Assembly (NCBI GenBank): GCA_023846275.1
Contig: CM043868.1
Span: 5,475,153-5,539,152, forward strand
Length of the DNA stretch: 64,000 bases
Direction of reading: 5' to 3'
DNA from: Vanilla planifolia
Taxonomy: Eukaryota; Streptophyta; Magnoliopsida; Asparagales; Orchidaceae
This document shows positions 1 to 11,489 of this stretch, piece after piece (positions within the stretch are counted from its first letter, which is position 1; every line of letters starts with the position of its first letter). The notes below the pieces were generated by a model, which worked only from the letters and a program-made list of their open reading frames with translations, was not told where the DNA came from and ran no database searches. The position numbers were made by a program, and so were the translations under genes.

Positions 1-1429
1 CTTAGCCTAGAAGATCCTTAAAAATGAACTTAGAGTAGCCTTACATGCGAAAGATCTAGAGGGATGAAAGTAATGCTTGCCTATAAGAGCTTATACAATG
101 GACTTAAAGGAGTCCTACACATAAAAGATGAAAAAGATTCAAAGGAGCACCAATCTCGAAGAGCTTACATAATGAATTCATAGGAGTCAAGAACACAATA
201 TGAAGTAAAGAAGAAAAAGAAAAATATAATAAAGCTTATAATAGATTATGATAGCTACAAAACTAATTTAAGCGACACAATTGAAATCATTGTAAATAAA
301 TTTAGCAATGTTTGCAAACAACAAAAATGAGGAAGATTCATTTCAATAGAATTGAGTAAAAAACCATGAAGTACCTTCCAAAATAGATTCTTTTAGCACT
401 TTAAAAATTGCCAATTGAAGGAGTTGCAAAAGCTATGAAGGTAAAATTCTAAATTGAATCATATTTGTGGCCTTAGATTATTTTAGGAATATAGCATCAA
501 TAATATGACATTTTTTTACATTATGCTAAAAATATTTCCTAATTATCAATGATTCAATGATAATTACTTATTTTCTATAAACTTGTTGGGAAACTTATTT
601 TTTATAAATTTTTGTTTCATTGTCTTATGATCTCTTATGTTACAATCTTAACACCTTAAATGATTAAGTCATATGTTATACATGCTATTACCTTACAAAA
701 GATAAATTGTCTCAAATTCATCATGTTTAATTAATGTTCATCCCACCTAAATGCCTTGTAATTTTGTTTAAATTAAGATATGTAAGTACAATTAGGCAAA
801 AGTGTAAGATCACATAGGTTACGATTTTTTATCAACCACATTGGGTCAATAATGTCCATCTTTTGATGATGACAAAATCATAACTATACTTGAGATGAAA
901 AAACATCATATAAATGCTTGCCCTAAATACAAGCTCCCTTAGACTATATGAGTACAAAGCATAATAATGATGCATGTACATAATTGAATACAAATTTTTT
1001 TAATTGCAATTAAAAAGTAACATTACATCACATTTTAGAGCAATACATTTCAACACACATCAAAAGAGATAACGTAATTTACTCTTCATTATCTTCATTA
1101 TTGCTTATGGTTTAGATAGAGCATTTTTATCTAACCCATGGGGTTTATATAGTATTGAAGAACTCATCAGATAGTTTGATCCTTTTGTCATATGGTTTGA
1201 TAAGTTTAACTCACACTAGATTAAGTGTGATGGACACTAAGTTTTTATGCACTTTTGTTTAGATGGTGTGGCAACTTGGTTAGATGTTATGAGAACTTCA
1301 ACTTGCATAGAACTTTAGCTATTTAAACAATCTGATTAATTTACATAAACAAGAAAACCGAAAACCAATTTCACTTAAATGGGTCAATTTTACATAGTTT
1401 CCATCTATTTTTATGAATTATTTAGATTA
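1..1429. other. AT-rich stretch, no gene recognised
   Basis: I see no conserved coding similarity here. The first ~300 bases have the wording of the unclassified dispersed repeat found elsewhere in the window, with recurring phrases on the pattern 'agagtagcct' and 'cctagatgat' as near 38.9 kb, but the match is too weak to delimit. The right part lies just beyond the RNase H end of the copia relic and would be the place for its 3' LTR. I could not find a partner LTR to confirm that. Confidence 0.4.
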
Positions 1430-2606
1430 AAAAGATTTAATGAAAATGTTAGCTAATTGATCTCTAATGATAAAAACTTCATTATTACATTTACCAAATT
1501 AATGTTGTTGTAAATAAAGTGATGCCTAATGTCAATATGTTTTATGCGTGTGTGTTGAATTAGATATCTAGTTAAGCAAATTACACTCAATCTTTTGCAT
1601 CAAATTAGAGTTTCTTCAGTTGAATTCTATAAACAATAAGATGTTCAATCCATAAGACTAGTGTAATGCAATTATCATATTGAATTTCTATTATTGATAA
1701 GGCTACTAGATTTATATTTTCTATTAGACCATGATATGAGTGAACTTTTAACAAATTGACATGTTAGGTACTTTTTTGTATACATTCTATACTCTATAAA
1801 ATTAATGTCAAAATATGTTATTATGTTAAATCTTTGATCATTTCTAGTAAACTATAGACTCAATTATTATATGCCTATAAAATATTTAAAAATATGTTAG
1901 TAGTTGATATATGAGATTTCTTGGGATTGGCTTGATAATGTGCATATAAAGACATACTTAACATAATGTTTAGTATACTTGCAATTTCATTAATAGTGAG
2001 CATATCATTCTTTTATATTGTTTTGTGCTAACTAGTTTTCCTTGCTCATATTTACAAAATTTGATTTTAACTACTATTGGTGTATTTTTTGCTTTTAAAT
2101 TATTATAGCAAAAACTTTTGAAAAGTTATATAATGTATTTAGTTTGTGATATATAGGTTCTATCTTAGCATTGTTTTACTTATAGTCCTAAAAAGAATAC
2201 TAATTCATCTATTATGCTCATTTGAAATTCATTTTTCATTAAATTATTAAATCTTTCATATTATTTTAAGTTTATAAACCCAAAGTTTATATCATTGATA
2301 TGGAATTGGCAAATTTAATATTTTTCATTAAAATCCTTCATGACATAGGTCATATCTACCTTAGCTTTAATGAGACAATTTGAAATTAAAAAGGAAAATA
2401 ATTTAACATACCAAGCTTTAGGAACTTTCTTTAACCCATGTAATTCCCAATTTTAGGTTACACTCATTATTTTCTTTATGTTGATGTTCAAATATTAGAG
2501 GTTGTTCTACATATACATCATTATTTATATATTTATTTAAGATTTCACCTTTAACATCTTTTTGATATAATTTGAAACATTTATGACATGTGTAAGGTAT
2601 TAACAT
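1430..2606 (-). pseudogene. copia reverse transcriptase/RNase H fragment
   Basis: On the minus strand the frame ending near 2606 contains the copia RT start (DVKGEILNKYINNDVYVEQP, a decayed 'DVK.AFLNG.I.EEVYVEQP'). From about 2425 to 1990 a nearly open stretch follows with KVPKAWYVKLFSFLISN and FFLGL, as in 'QAPRAWYERLS.FL' and 'FFLGLQIKQ'. The catalytic YVDD box is replaced by HIND, so the enzyme is dead even where the frame is open. About 1600-1505 encodes the RNase H tail (IQHTRIKHIDIRHHF), which is highly diagnostic of plant copia elements. Stops and frame changes lie between the pieces. Confidence 0.85.
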
Positions 2607-2797
2607 TCTATCTATAATCTAACTAAAAATGTGAGGGTTTCTTCAAAATTGATACTTATATTTAACTATACCCTTTGTAACTAGTCTAACATTGCTCATA
2701 AATATGGTACCATTTCTATCTGTTTATTTCTAAAGATCCATTTTTTATTGAATATAGGGTGCTTTAAAGGATGGAAAGAAAATTCCCATACTATTTT

Positions 2798-2925
2798 AGC
2801 TCTTCAATCATGGAAATAATTTATAATTTATAATTTATAAGGGACTTATCTATAAGTTTTTAAGCTCTTCGATCTTGGAAATAATTTATAATTTATAATT
2901 TATGAGGAACTTATCTATAAGTTTT
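2798..2925. repeat. Tandem duplication, two copies of ~65 bp
   Basis: The segment starting 'agctcttcaatc' at 2798 recurs as 'agctcttcgatc' at 2863. Each copy carries a run of 'aatttataatttata' followed by 'acttatctataagtttt'. The copies differ at only a few positions. The duplication lies in the broken linker between the integrase and RT parts of the copia relic. Confidence 0.85.
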
Positions 2926-3135
2926 GGTTAGATTAGAAATTTAGTGACATTTATGATTGTTCTAATTTTTACTCCTATAGATAAGTCTCCTAAAATCTAT
3001 TTCTTAGGGTGATCATAGTTAAAATTTCATTCCTTGAGAGGTTAAATGTTGATTTCACTTAATTATTCTTTACTTTGATGAACTACAATTTTATCTATCT
3101 TGATTTTTTCTTTAAACATATATTTTAAAAAACTT

Positions 3136-3900
3136 TTATGTCTTCATCACCAACAATTTCTTGTTGTTTTCATGTGATGATCCATCAAATAGCACATGAA
3201 TCGATTCCTTAGTCACTAGAACTATTTTATTTAACAATTTATAAGCTTTGTTAGTTGTTGAATATCCTAGAAATACACCTTTATTATAGTGAGAATCAAA
3301 TTTTTCCAGTTGATTTTTACCATTGTTTAAAATGCATCGATTGCATCCAAATACATGCAAGCAAAAAAGTTTTGGTTTCTTAATACAATATTGTCTTTAG
3401 TTTTAGACATGATAGAATTCTATTAATTCTATAACAAGTAGTGTTTATGGTGATAATCCAAAAATATTTAAGTATATTGCATAACTAAAAATGTTTGATT
3501 CTTACTTTTAGATACACCATTTTTTTGTTGCATGTGGAGTTGAAAATGTGTTCTAATTTCATAATTGTCACTTTTTTTATAAATATTTCGTTTTAAAATT
3601 CTACTGTATAATTATTTTGTATCAAAATAGTTTTAGTGTCGTGCTTATTTTTGAATTATTATTATTAATTATGAAGGCTTTTTAAAACTTTTTTTTTGTT
3701 CTTCTAAAATGTTGCCCAACAAAACCTAATAAAGTAATCTATGATGACTATGTAAATTGCTTACCACAAAGATTTAGGAGTTGGATTGGTCTAAAAAGTT
3801 TAGGATGTAAAATTTCTAAAGTTTGATTAGTTGATATATCATTTTTGGGTTTGAAAGAAAACTTTGTATGTGCATTTGGAATGCACATACATAATCGTGC
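3136..3900 (-). pseudogene. copia integrase fragment
   Basis: The minus-strand frame at 3360-3136 reads HVFGCNRCILNNGKNQLEKF and then GVFLGYSTTNKAYKLLNK. This is the conserved copia integrase C-terminal region ('HVFGCKCFILNNG...FLGYS..SKAYRV'). Further upstream on the minus strand, in shifted frames, I read FKPKNDISTNQTLEILHPKLF, the decayed start of the catalytic core ('RPLELLHMDLFGP'), and NFSTPHATKKWC, the decayed 'NFSAPRTPQQNG' motif. The first catalytic Asp has changed and several stops intervene, so this is a fossil. Confidence 0.85.
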
Positions 3901-3939
3901 TAAAATTTTAGAGGTGTTAATCATCCAACTAACTCAAAT

Positions 3940-4150
3940 TGAATTACCATTTTACTTTTGATGCAAGGCATTTTAAGTGATTGAGATAAATCTCCCATCA
4001 TATTTCTTGAGCACTCATTGTTTACATACCACGTGCTTCCTTTGGCAATATCAAGGAAGCATGCATACACTCAACATATCTTATATTAGCTCTAGGGATC
4101 CAAACAAGATTAGGACCTAATGGGTTGAAATCAATTCTTTTTAACACTAG
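3940..4150 (-). pseudogene. copia gag C-terminus/protease fragment
   Basis: Minus-strand translation near 4120-4090 gives GPNLVWIPRA, matching the 'GPK.IWVPK' linker that precedes protease in plant copia polyproteins. About 4038-3996 gives WYVNNECSRNMMGDL, a decayed form of the aspartic protease motif 'WYLDSGCSRHMTGD'; the catalytic Asp is replaced by Asn. The pieces are in different frames. Upstream gag was not recognised. Confidence 0.75.
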
Positions 4151-4549
4151 AAAAAATACTTTTATTGATCCAAATATTGTTAGGACACTATGAGTGAACA
4201 TTTATATAATTTTTTGAGATATGTCCAAGTTTCCTATAATAATGATAGCATAATGATGATATGCCATGAGTGGTTTTTATTACATCACTTAGATTGCTTA
4301 GCCCATATAGAACTTTTGGTTGATTACAATATGTTCTTCCCTCATGATTGGTTTAATTAAGAATTATAAATTTATTTGTTAAGCTAGCTTGTTTGCTTTT
4401 CATGTATAAGGTAAGATCACTTAATGTTTGTGGTAAGTCAACCTTGCATGTTTTTAATTAACCACAAACTATGTGATTTAATCTTTGCTAGCATAAAAAA
4501 TCCTTAAAAATTGGGAATAAAGGTGGTATCTTGTGGTGAGAAGGATTGA
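4151..4549. other. AT-rich, nothing recognised
   Basis: This should have held the copia gag of the neighbouring relic, but I cannot read it in any frame. Confidence 0.4.
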
Positions 4550-6250
4550 AATTTGAATTTTACTTTTGATGCATGATAAATTAGAAAACTTTAGGAAAAC
4601 CTAAACCCTGATTGTGACTTTTCCTATGGTGCCCTAAATTTAAGAAGGTGAAACTAACCAAATTAAGGATTATGTGGTAGTTTCCTTAAGGGAATTTCAA
4701 GGGGTAGCCATATGATTACATGGTGATTAAACTCTAACCTAGTTTAGTAAGATTCCATAAATATAAAGGCTTTATTGGGACAACTATTTGAGGACCCTTT
4801 TGTAGTTTGTGCTAGATTTTTAGAAACCTTATATGTGAGAAGGATTAAGGAGGACCTTACCCAAGAGGAGCCAAGGAGGTGAGGCAAGCCATGTGCAAGG
4901 AAAAAAAGGAGAAAACCATTAGCTTGAGAAGGAGAAGAGGCTTATTTCTTAGAGTAGTCCACCACATAGCTTAAGAAGTAGGGTGGACCTTAAGATGATG
5001 CACATAAATTAGCTATATGTTAGTTTAAGAACTAATTAATTTTTTAAGCATTGTTGTGACTATAATTAGGGTGATATCATGAAGTTATGTATATGTTATT
5101 ACATGAAACCTATATCAAACTCATAAAAGAAAATTCATGATGTTATTAACCAAACAAAGATAGCAGGAATTTATGATTAAACTCATGCACGCTTTTAGAT
5201 CTAGTTGATGTTATAATAGTATCTTCATGTTCTTTACATGAAGCCTTAGATATAAGTGTGTTTGTTGTAAACATGATACTTGAACTGAATCACACAAATT
5301 GATCTTTTTTTTATGATAAAGAACATGTAAGATTGATTTATAACATGATAACCTAGTTACGAAAAATTCATGATGCTAAGAATGATGTGTTGATCTTACA
5401 CATAATAACCTCTCAATAAGGTGAAATTTAAATTTTAAGAATAGAGTTTTTCTTATACTTCATCATGGCCTTTACAATTTATACTTATTTGCCAAACTAT
5501 ATATATCACTTTCTTGTGGTTGTAGTGTTTCTCCTTGAGTAGGCTTAATGCTTTGTGTCTCTGGCTTTGCCAAGGCTATTGGAGGTTTGATTGAAACAAC
5601 ATGAAAACTTAGAAAGCATATAAAGAAAATAAGAGCTCTTAGTTTCTAGATAGGAAGCTTGGGAGGGCTTAGATTTAAGCCTTAGAAGAAGGTTAAGTTG
5701 GAAGGATCATTTAGGTAGACTAGTAATGAAGGATTGTTATAGTTATGGTTAGCATAACTGAATAAATCTAGGCTTTTCTAACTCTTAGGTAGACCCCAAG
5801 TAAGGTGATGAGAATCTTAGACTAAGCTTATAGAAATGCTTAAGTTATGATTTTAGCATGACAAAACTCTAAAGAAAGAGTTGAGGATTAAAAAAAATGC
5901 ATGAGCATTTGGTAGGCCCTTGAGCATTCTTTAGACTAGTTGTTGGATTGTCAAGGCTCTTGACTTGGACCCCATATGAAGTCTACGGATGAAGGAGGGC
6001 TCGATTATGGCCTTTAGGATAGTGCTAGGGCTATGCTAAGTGTCTAGTAATTATCTTAAAATGTTGGCTAAAAAGGTACCCCAGGGTTTAGAAGAAACCT
6101 TATGATACCCAAGATAAGGCACTTGGGGTTTAGGTGTAGAATGCTAAGTGCTTGTGCTTTAGTTGTGTAGGGTATCATTCTTTGGTTGTCATTTCTACTA
6201 GATTTTTCTAATTATTTTCATCTCCCTTCTTCTTTAAGGGATACTTGAAT
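4550..6250 (+). repeat. Unclassified dispersed repeat, copy A
   Basis: About 4930-5050 aligns by eye with 62900-63010: both have 'cttatttctt', 'atagcttaa', 'atgcacataaa' and a following 'tagttta/tagctta' block in the same order. Weaker similarity continues for several hundred bases. No coding frame, LTR terminus or PBS was found, so the class is unknown. Confidence 0.55.
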
Positions 6251-7559
6251 GGATGTTTAATAATGTGCCAAAGCTTTATTTATAGAATTAGTAACTATAT
6301 ATCTTCTAATTTTCCAATACAAGTAGAAGTTATGAGGTAGCCACTAACCTACCTGTCTTAGGTTCAACGTCATGTCATCTACATTTTTTACTTTATCTTT
6401 TGTTTCAAAAACATATTTTCTTAAAAACTAAATACAAATTTTTAAATCATCTATATTCTTGAGCTTTGAAAATCATTTTAAAGCCATAATAGAAGCAATT
6501 TAAAACATATACATTTTGAAAATCATTATCAAAGCAATTTAAAACTTCTAAAATTTCTTTTTAAAACCATGTTCCATACATTATAGTGAAATAAAGTTCT
6601 AATACATATCCATTATTGAAATATAAGAAAAGAGTTGACGTTGTAGCTTACACAACTAGTAGTAAAAATAAACAACATTTAAGCCATGAACCCATGATGC
6701 TATCTCTCATTACTCTCTTGTAGTTCACATAGTACCGCATCTTAACTTGAAGTTGCTAGCCTATAAATAGTCTAAGATAACCTTCACTAAATCAATAAAA
6801 AAAATCATGCATAGATATGCAAAAAAGATAAATATTTGGGTCATGGCACATGCTAGGCCAATATCATATAATAAACAAGCGATAACAAGTAATAAACTTA
6901 AAAACATAGTTTCTTTTTTATTGATAAGACTACCTAAACTTCCATTAATATAGAATTTTCTTTAATTCTTGTCTTTATCTTTATCTTTCAATTTTCTTTT
7001 AATTTATTTAGGCAAAGTTTTTTCTTAATACATTAATGATGAAGTTTTGGTATTATACAAGTATGATATAAGTATATCAAATAGTACGATCAAATAAGGG
7101 AGAGAATAAAGTTAGAAGCAAATCTTAGTGATCAGAGAAGGGAAACCACATTATTGTATGAGAATGTCAGTGTAGAAAATAGATAGTTGACCTAAGTAAT
7201 AAAGTGCTCATATGGGTACAAAGTCATGGATAAAACTAATAAAAAAAATAAGAGAAGAAACATATCTTATGTTCGATGAGCACAAAAAAGCTAGTTTATC
7301 ATACAATATACTTAACACAATCATATAAGTATGATTAAGCTAAGAAACATATTAAACATAAGAATCATTGGGTTATGATGGGTGATTGTGGTGCATAGCA
7401 ATACATGTATGAATACTGGATCATATGATTATGATCAAAGGAACTATCAGTTGATAAAAGGATATTTTCTCATCGTATAGTAAGTACTATGTTGGTATAA
7501 TAGTAGTATAATATAAAGATGTCAAATAAATTGGATTTTATAATTGAGTTGCTTGCAAT
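6251..7559. other. AT-rich, no gene recognised
   Basis: Low-complexity AT-rich DNA with no frame longer than about 60 codons and no similarity I could identify to the other elements in the window. Confidence 0.4.
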
Positions 7560-8060
7560 TTTAAATTATTAGAATTACAATGCCCTAGATCTAAATGGCA
7601 TAATTAAAGGTGGTTACACTAGTATTAAAGGAACTTAGGCTATTAGATTATCATGGTTTAATTTTATCCATGAATCTTAAGAGAGGGATTAGACGTTGTA
7701 GCCATTTTTTATAAGATGCTTCATTAATTAGCTTAAAAAATCTATCTATTCTTCTCACCTAAAGGCTTAATCAAGACAAGGAGGAGAAGAAGAACTACTC
7801 ATGAGCAAGGAGAAGATGAAAGTTCTTTAGATTTGAAGGAAGGAAAGATTGCTCTTAGTGAAGTCCTCTACTCAGATCATTAGGTTGGATGAACATCATG
7901 ATTTTATATTAAACACAATTAATTTAAAAGAAATTAATTAATTATATTGTAAAGTAAATGCTTATAATTGATGTGGAATAATATTATTCCTTGAATGAGT
8001 TTTTCTCTTCCATGAATTCTAATGATAATTCGATAAATGTGCCTTAATTGAGACTTGTTA
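7560..8060 (+). repeat. Possible further piece of the unclassified repeat
   Basis: The purine-rich block around 7770-7880 ('aaggaggagaagaag', 'gagcaaggagaagatg') followed by 'taatttaaaag' resembles 4900-5040 and 62830-63000 in order of motifs. The match is weak, so the boundaries are nominal. Confidence 0.3.
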
Positions 8061-8321
8061 GTAGTTGCCAAGAGAATTTTTAACTATATCTTGATTTATC
8101 CCTTTATGAAGGTTTATTATGAGCAATGCATGATTAATTTCTCACCTTACTTGAGAGGTTATTATTAGGTTTTTATTCTTATAAACTTGTTAATATTGAG
8201 ATTCATAGTCAATGCATGTAATATATGAAAATTTGTTAATTTTTAAATGATTTGAATTAATGTAAACAGATGATTTTACTTTGAAGTAATTATAAAAAAT
8301 TAAGAATAAAATTTATGTTTT

Positions 8322-8987
8322 TAATCAAGAGATCAATTCAAAGCTCATTAAATCTAATGGATAGATAAATCAAGGAAGAAGACAAAATAATGAAAATTGT
8401 GATGCAACACAAAGCAACAGGAGCCTTACATTGGGCTGCACATGGATGCTTACTGTAGGTGCACTAGAGCATGTTGCAATGATTGGCCAAGTGACATGCA
8501 TGGAGGCATGGGTGTGCACACGAATGGGTGCGATGTGCTGGGACAGGCTCATGTGCATTACATATGCACCTTGTCAACCACCTACTATAGCATCGCAATT
8601 AACACTTGCATGTAGATAGACATAAGATTATGTTAGATTTTGTAGAATCCAAGAAATTTAAGATATTTTAATATTTTTAGTTACAATTATTTTTTTAGTT
8701 TATAATTAAATATTATATCCAAACTTCTATATAAAATATTGAGTATGATGTATGTAGTAATTCAGAACTTTGAAATTCAAAATTTTAGGAATAAAAAATT
8801 AATGAATTTAAAAGCTATTAAAAGGGAAACTTATTTGAGAATTTAATCTTCTTGTGACAAAAATCTCTTATCTTTCTCAGCTTTTCTTTATTTATCACCA
8901 TTATCACACTTTCATTTCTATTATTACTATTTTGAAAAGAATGTCTACTATCAATGTTCTGGTGAGAACACTTTATAATCATATCAT
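8322..8987 (+). repeat. 5' LTR of the gypsy relic
   Basis: It starts 'taatcaagagatcaatt', which aligns with 10750 ('taattaggaggtcaatt') and with the reverse complement of 33659 ('tgattaggagatcaatt'). All three then share 'gacaaaataatgaaaat' or a close variant and, near the far end, a pyrimidine-rich block ending in a 'ctattattac' motif and 'gagaaca'. A less AT-rich patch with many 'tgcatg' and 'gcac' words (about 8430-8600) is also shared. The original terminal TG has decayed to TA. Confidence 0.75.
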
Positions 8988-8994
8988 ATTTTTT

Positions 8995-9008
8995 TGGTAT
9001 CAAAGTGC
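8995..9008 (+). other. Primer binding site, initiator-Met tRNA type
   Basis: The sequence 'tggtatcaaagtgc' lies a few bases after the 5' LTR end. The usual plant form is 'tggtatcagagc', complementary to the 3' end of initiator-Met tRNA. One transition and an insertion separate them. Confidence 0.7.
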
Positions 9009-9339
9009 TTTGATTTGACATTGATAATAGGTGAAAGGAAGAAGATAATTATAAAGTAAGCTACAAAAGTGAATCAAGAGATCAAGGAGGCTTTAACTGA
9101 GATGACTGTGCTGACTATTTCATGATCAAGCTTGAAGACACAGGTAACTCTTTTAACTCAAGAAATATAAGTGCTAACAAAGATGGTGCTAAAATCCTAA
9201 TCCTTTCTTACAATAGATCTAAATGATAATTCATCAAAAGCAAATACTCATAATTATAAAAATTTTGGATTAAGTAGTAATACCAAGATAGTTAAAGATA
9301 AAGATGAGGATGCATCAATTTTACCTTTTCAATACATAG

Positions 9340-10040
9340 GAATTGATAACAACTTTTCAAAGCAGATGCTTCACTTAATTTACCAAATTATGATGGTATA
9401 GTAGAAGTAAAGAAACTAGATATTAGTTAGAGTAACTTGAGACATATTTCTCTATTATTGTTCATCATCAGATAAAGTAGCATATATTTTATTGAAAATG
9501 ATGAGTCATATATTATCTTGATGAAATACTCACTTAAGAAATGAAATGATTACAAAAATGACTTAGAGAAAATTAAAAAAATTAATTTAACAAGAAATTT
9601 AACCCATGAATTACATAGAGAAAAAGTGAAGAAAGTGGCATAATCTATGATAATGATAAGGATATTTGGTGTGAGAATATACCACATAATTTTAATGACA
9701 AGCCTTGAGTTTGGGAATACCTATTGAAGGGATAAAAATATTACTAAAATATATTATAGGTCTATATTATCCTATTATCATTGAATTATCTTTTTTATTC
9801 GATCTTTAAAACATGATAGTACATTTGCAATGATGATGAAAAGGAATACAATGGGATAAAACTAGAGGGATAAAATACTAAAAAGTCTAAGTTTAAGTTT
9901 CAAAATATATTATGACCATAACTAATAATACTCCTACCAACGAAACCTATAAGCATTATAATCACTATAAGAAGGTAAGACATATACGAGAAAAATGCTA
10001 GAAATCACACCTTGAACTTTATAAAAAAATGTTCAAGAAG
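9340..10040 (+). pseudogene. gypsy gag relic with decayed zinc knuckle
   Basis: The plus strand reads LNLPNYDGIVEVKKLDIS near 9375-9425, a decayed 'L.LPNFDGTVD..KLD.W' gag start, followed by blocks that track the gag core ('TYFS', 'WERF..L...FYP') through several frames. About 9940-10020 reads YKHYNHYKKVRHIREKC, a zinc knuckle ('C.HC.K.GH..EKC') in which the first two Cys and the Gly have been lost. Many stops are present; it cannot encode a protein. Confidence 0.7.
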
Positions 10041-10129
10041 GATAAAGTACTTATTACAAGATAGACTAAAAAAAATACTTTAAAGTCTTCTATAAATTGA
10101 TGAATACTTATCTCTTATAGTGAGTCTAA

Positions 10130-10640
10130 AAGACTTCTCTCATGAAACAAAGCAAGATGGTGAACTCTTCACCATCAAAATACAAGTAAAGAAAGAGCTT
10201 ATTAGTACTATCATTGACACTAAAAGTGAGAAAAACTTAATATCATAAAGACTTTTGAAAATACTAAAATTATATATTACACCACATCAAAGATCCATTT
10301 CTTATAGAGTATTCATTAAGACTCTAAGGGAAGAGTTGAAAAATAATATAAGATAAAGTTTGCTATCACTAAATACTATATTGATAAAGTTATTTATGAA
10401 GTGAAAGCCCTAAATGTCTACCAAATGATATTAAGGAATCTATACTTATGGGATAAGAAGTCATCTATTATTGATGAGCATAATGATATTATTTCACGAA
10501 GGATAGGCAAAACTTTCTTCTGACACATGATAAAGAAGTATTGATAAAAGGCTTTGTTGGTTCTGACCAAATAAAGAGGTTAGTAAAAACTTATCAAGGA
10601 TATGTACTATTAACAAAATCAAAGAAATTATTTGATGAGG
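10130..10640 (+). pseudogene. gypsy aspartic protease relic
   Basis: The plus strand reads KKELISTIIDTKSEKNLIS near 10190-10250, matching the retropepsin 'I.DTGSE.NLIS' motif with the Gly changed to Lys. About 10390-10500 reads EVKALNVYQMILRNLYLWDK, matching 'EV.PLDVCQVILGNPYLWDR', the end of the protease region in this group of plant gypsy elements. It then drifts into unrecognised sequence and reaches the PPT at 10734 with no sign of RT. Confidence 0.7.
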
Positions 10641-10733
10641 CGGATAGAAATTCCTACCTCTTAAAGAAGAAAAATGAATGAGATCTAGTAAAGAATTGCT
10701 TCAAGAAAAAAGATTTGATGAGTCTCAAATCTT

Positions 10734-10746
10734 GAAAAGGAGGGAC
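10734..10746 (+). other. Polypurine tract of the gypsy relic
   Basis: 'gaaaaggaggga' directly precedes the 3' LTR start and would have primed plus-strand synthesis. Confidence 0.6.
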
Positions 10747-10749
10747 TTA

Positions 10750-11190
10750 TAATTAGGAGGTCAATTAGAAGTTCATTAAATCCAAAAGGATGAAAAAATT
10801 AAAAGAGGAGACAAAATAATGAAAATCATAAATATAGTACTAAGCAGTAGGAGTGTGCATTATAGCACATTTGTCATGCACCATGAGGGCAGCAAGTGGA
10901 ATGGCATGATGTGCTAGATATTAGTGTATGCTAGCTCATTTTGCATGGTGCACTATGCCTTATCATCCATTTACCACACTGTCACATTCAAAACACCCAA
11001 ATAAGATTGTCTACACTCAAGTAAAACTTCTTGGGGAATTCAATTTTCTTATCCTAAAAACCTTCTTCTCCTTCTTCTTTTTCCTTTGTCCATTGTCATC
11101 ATCACGCTCCCATTTCTACTATTACAACTATGAAAAGAAGGTCTATTATTGAAGGCTTAAAGTGAGAATATCTTGTAGAAATATTAGTTA
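10750..11190 (+). repeat. 3' LTR of the gypsy relic
   Basis: It matches 8322-8987 at both ends: 'taattaggaggtcaatt' at the left, and the block 'cttctccttcttcttt' followed by 'catttctactattac' and 'gtgagaata' at the right. It is ~225 bp shorter than the 5' LTR through loss of middle sequence. The frame 10928-11152 lies inside it and is not a gene. Confidence 0.7.
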
Positions 11191-11489
11191 TTAAGGGTTT
11201 ATGATCATGATAATTTTGTTAAGAAAATACAAGAATCAAGAATGGCTTGAAAAATGTTTTATTTATTTCCAATTTTTACTAAGATATCATGCTATATGAA
11301 ATCTATTACTTGATGAATTTCTTGATGTTCTTTTTAGATTTATATTGTAATAGACACATTATTAATTTGAATATGATGAGCTTCAACTAAAGCTATGGTT
11401 TAATGAGAATCCTTGATTTTACATAAAAAATCATTATAATACATTTGAGAATATTTTTTTCAATTAAACTTAGACAAAGACTTTGAATA

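Larger units (their letters stand above)
1430..4150 (-). mobile_element. Degenerate Ty1/copia retrotransposon relic (SIRE-like)
   Basis: Read on the minus strand, this stretch gives, in order, the gag end/protease start (about 4150-3940), the rest of the pre-integrase region and integrase (about 3900-3136), RT (about 2606-1990) and RNase H (about 1990-1430). That is the gag-PR-IN-RT-RH order of Ty1/copia, which separates it from gypsy elements. Many stops and frameshifts break it. Most of the segment between protease and integrase is missing, so there was an internal deletion as well as point decay. No LTR, PBS or PPT was found. SIRE-like assignment rests on the wording around the RT active site and the RNase H tail and is tentative; placement in copia is solid. 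Confidence 0.85.
8322..11190 (+). mobile_element. Old Ty3/gypsy element lacking recognisable RT and integrase
   Basis: Two direct repeats (8322-8987 and 10750-~11190) flank a region with an initiator-Met-type primer binding site at 8995-9008, a decayed gag with zinc knuckle, a decayed protease and a polypurine tract at 10734-10746. All are in the order expected of a plus-strand LTR retrotransposon. The internal part is only ~1.76 kb. Either pol was deleted between about 10560 and 10730, or the source was already a gag-protease-only non-autonomous form. The two LTRs have diverged strongly and differ in length, so the insertion is old. A related solo LTR lies at 32945-33659. Confidence 0.75.

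Noticed and set aside
8370..8619. 62-codon frames on both strands
   Set aside because: Both sit in the less AT-rich patch of the old gypsy LTR and are non-coding.
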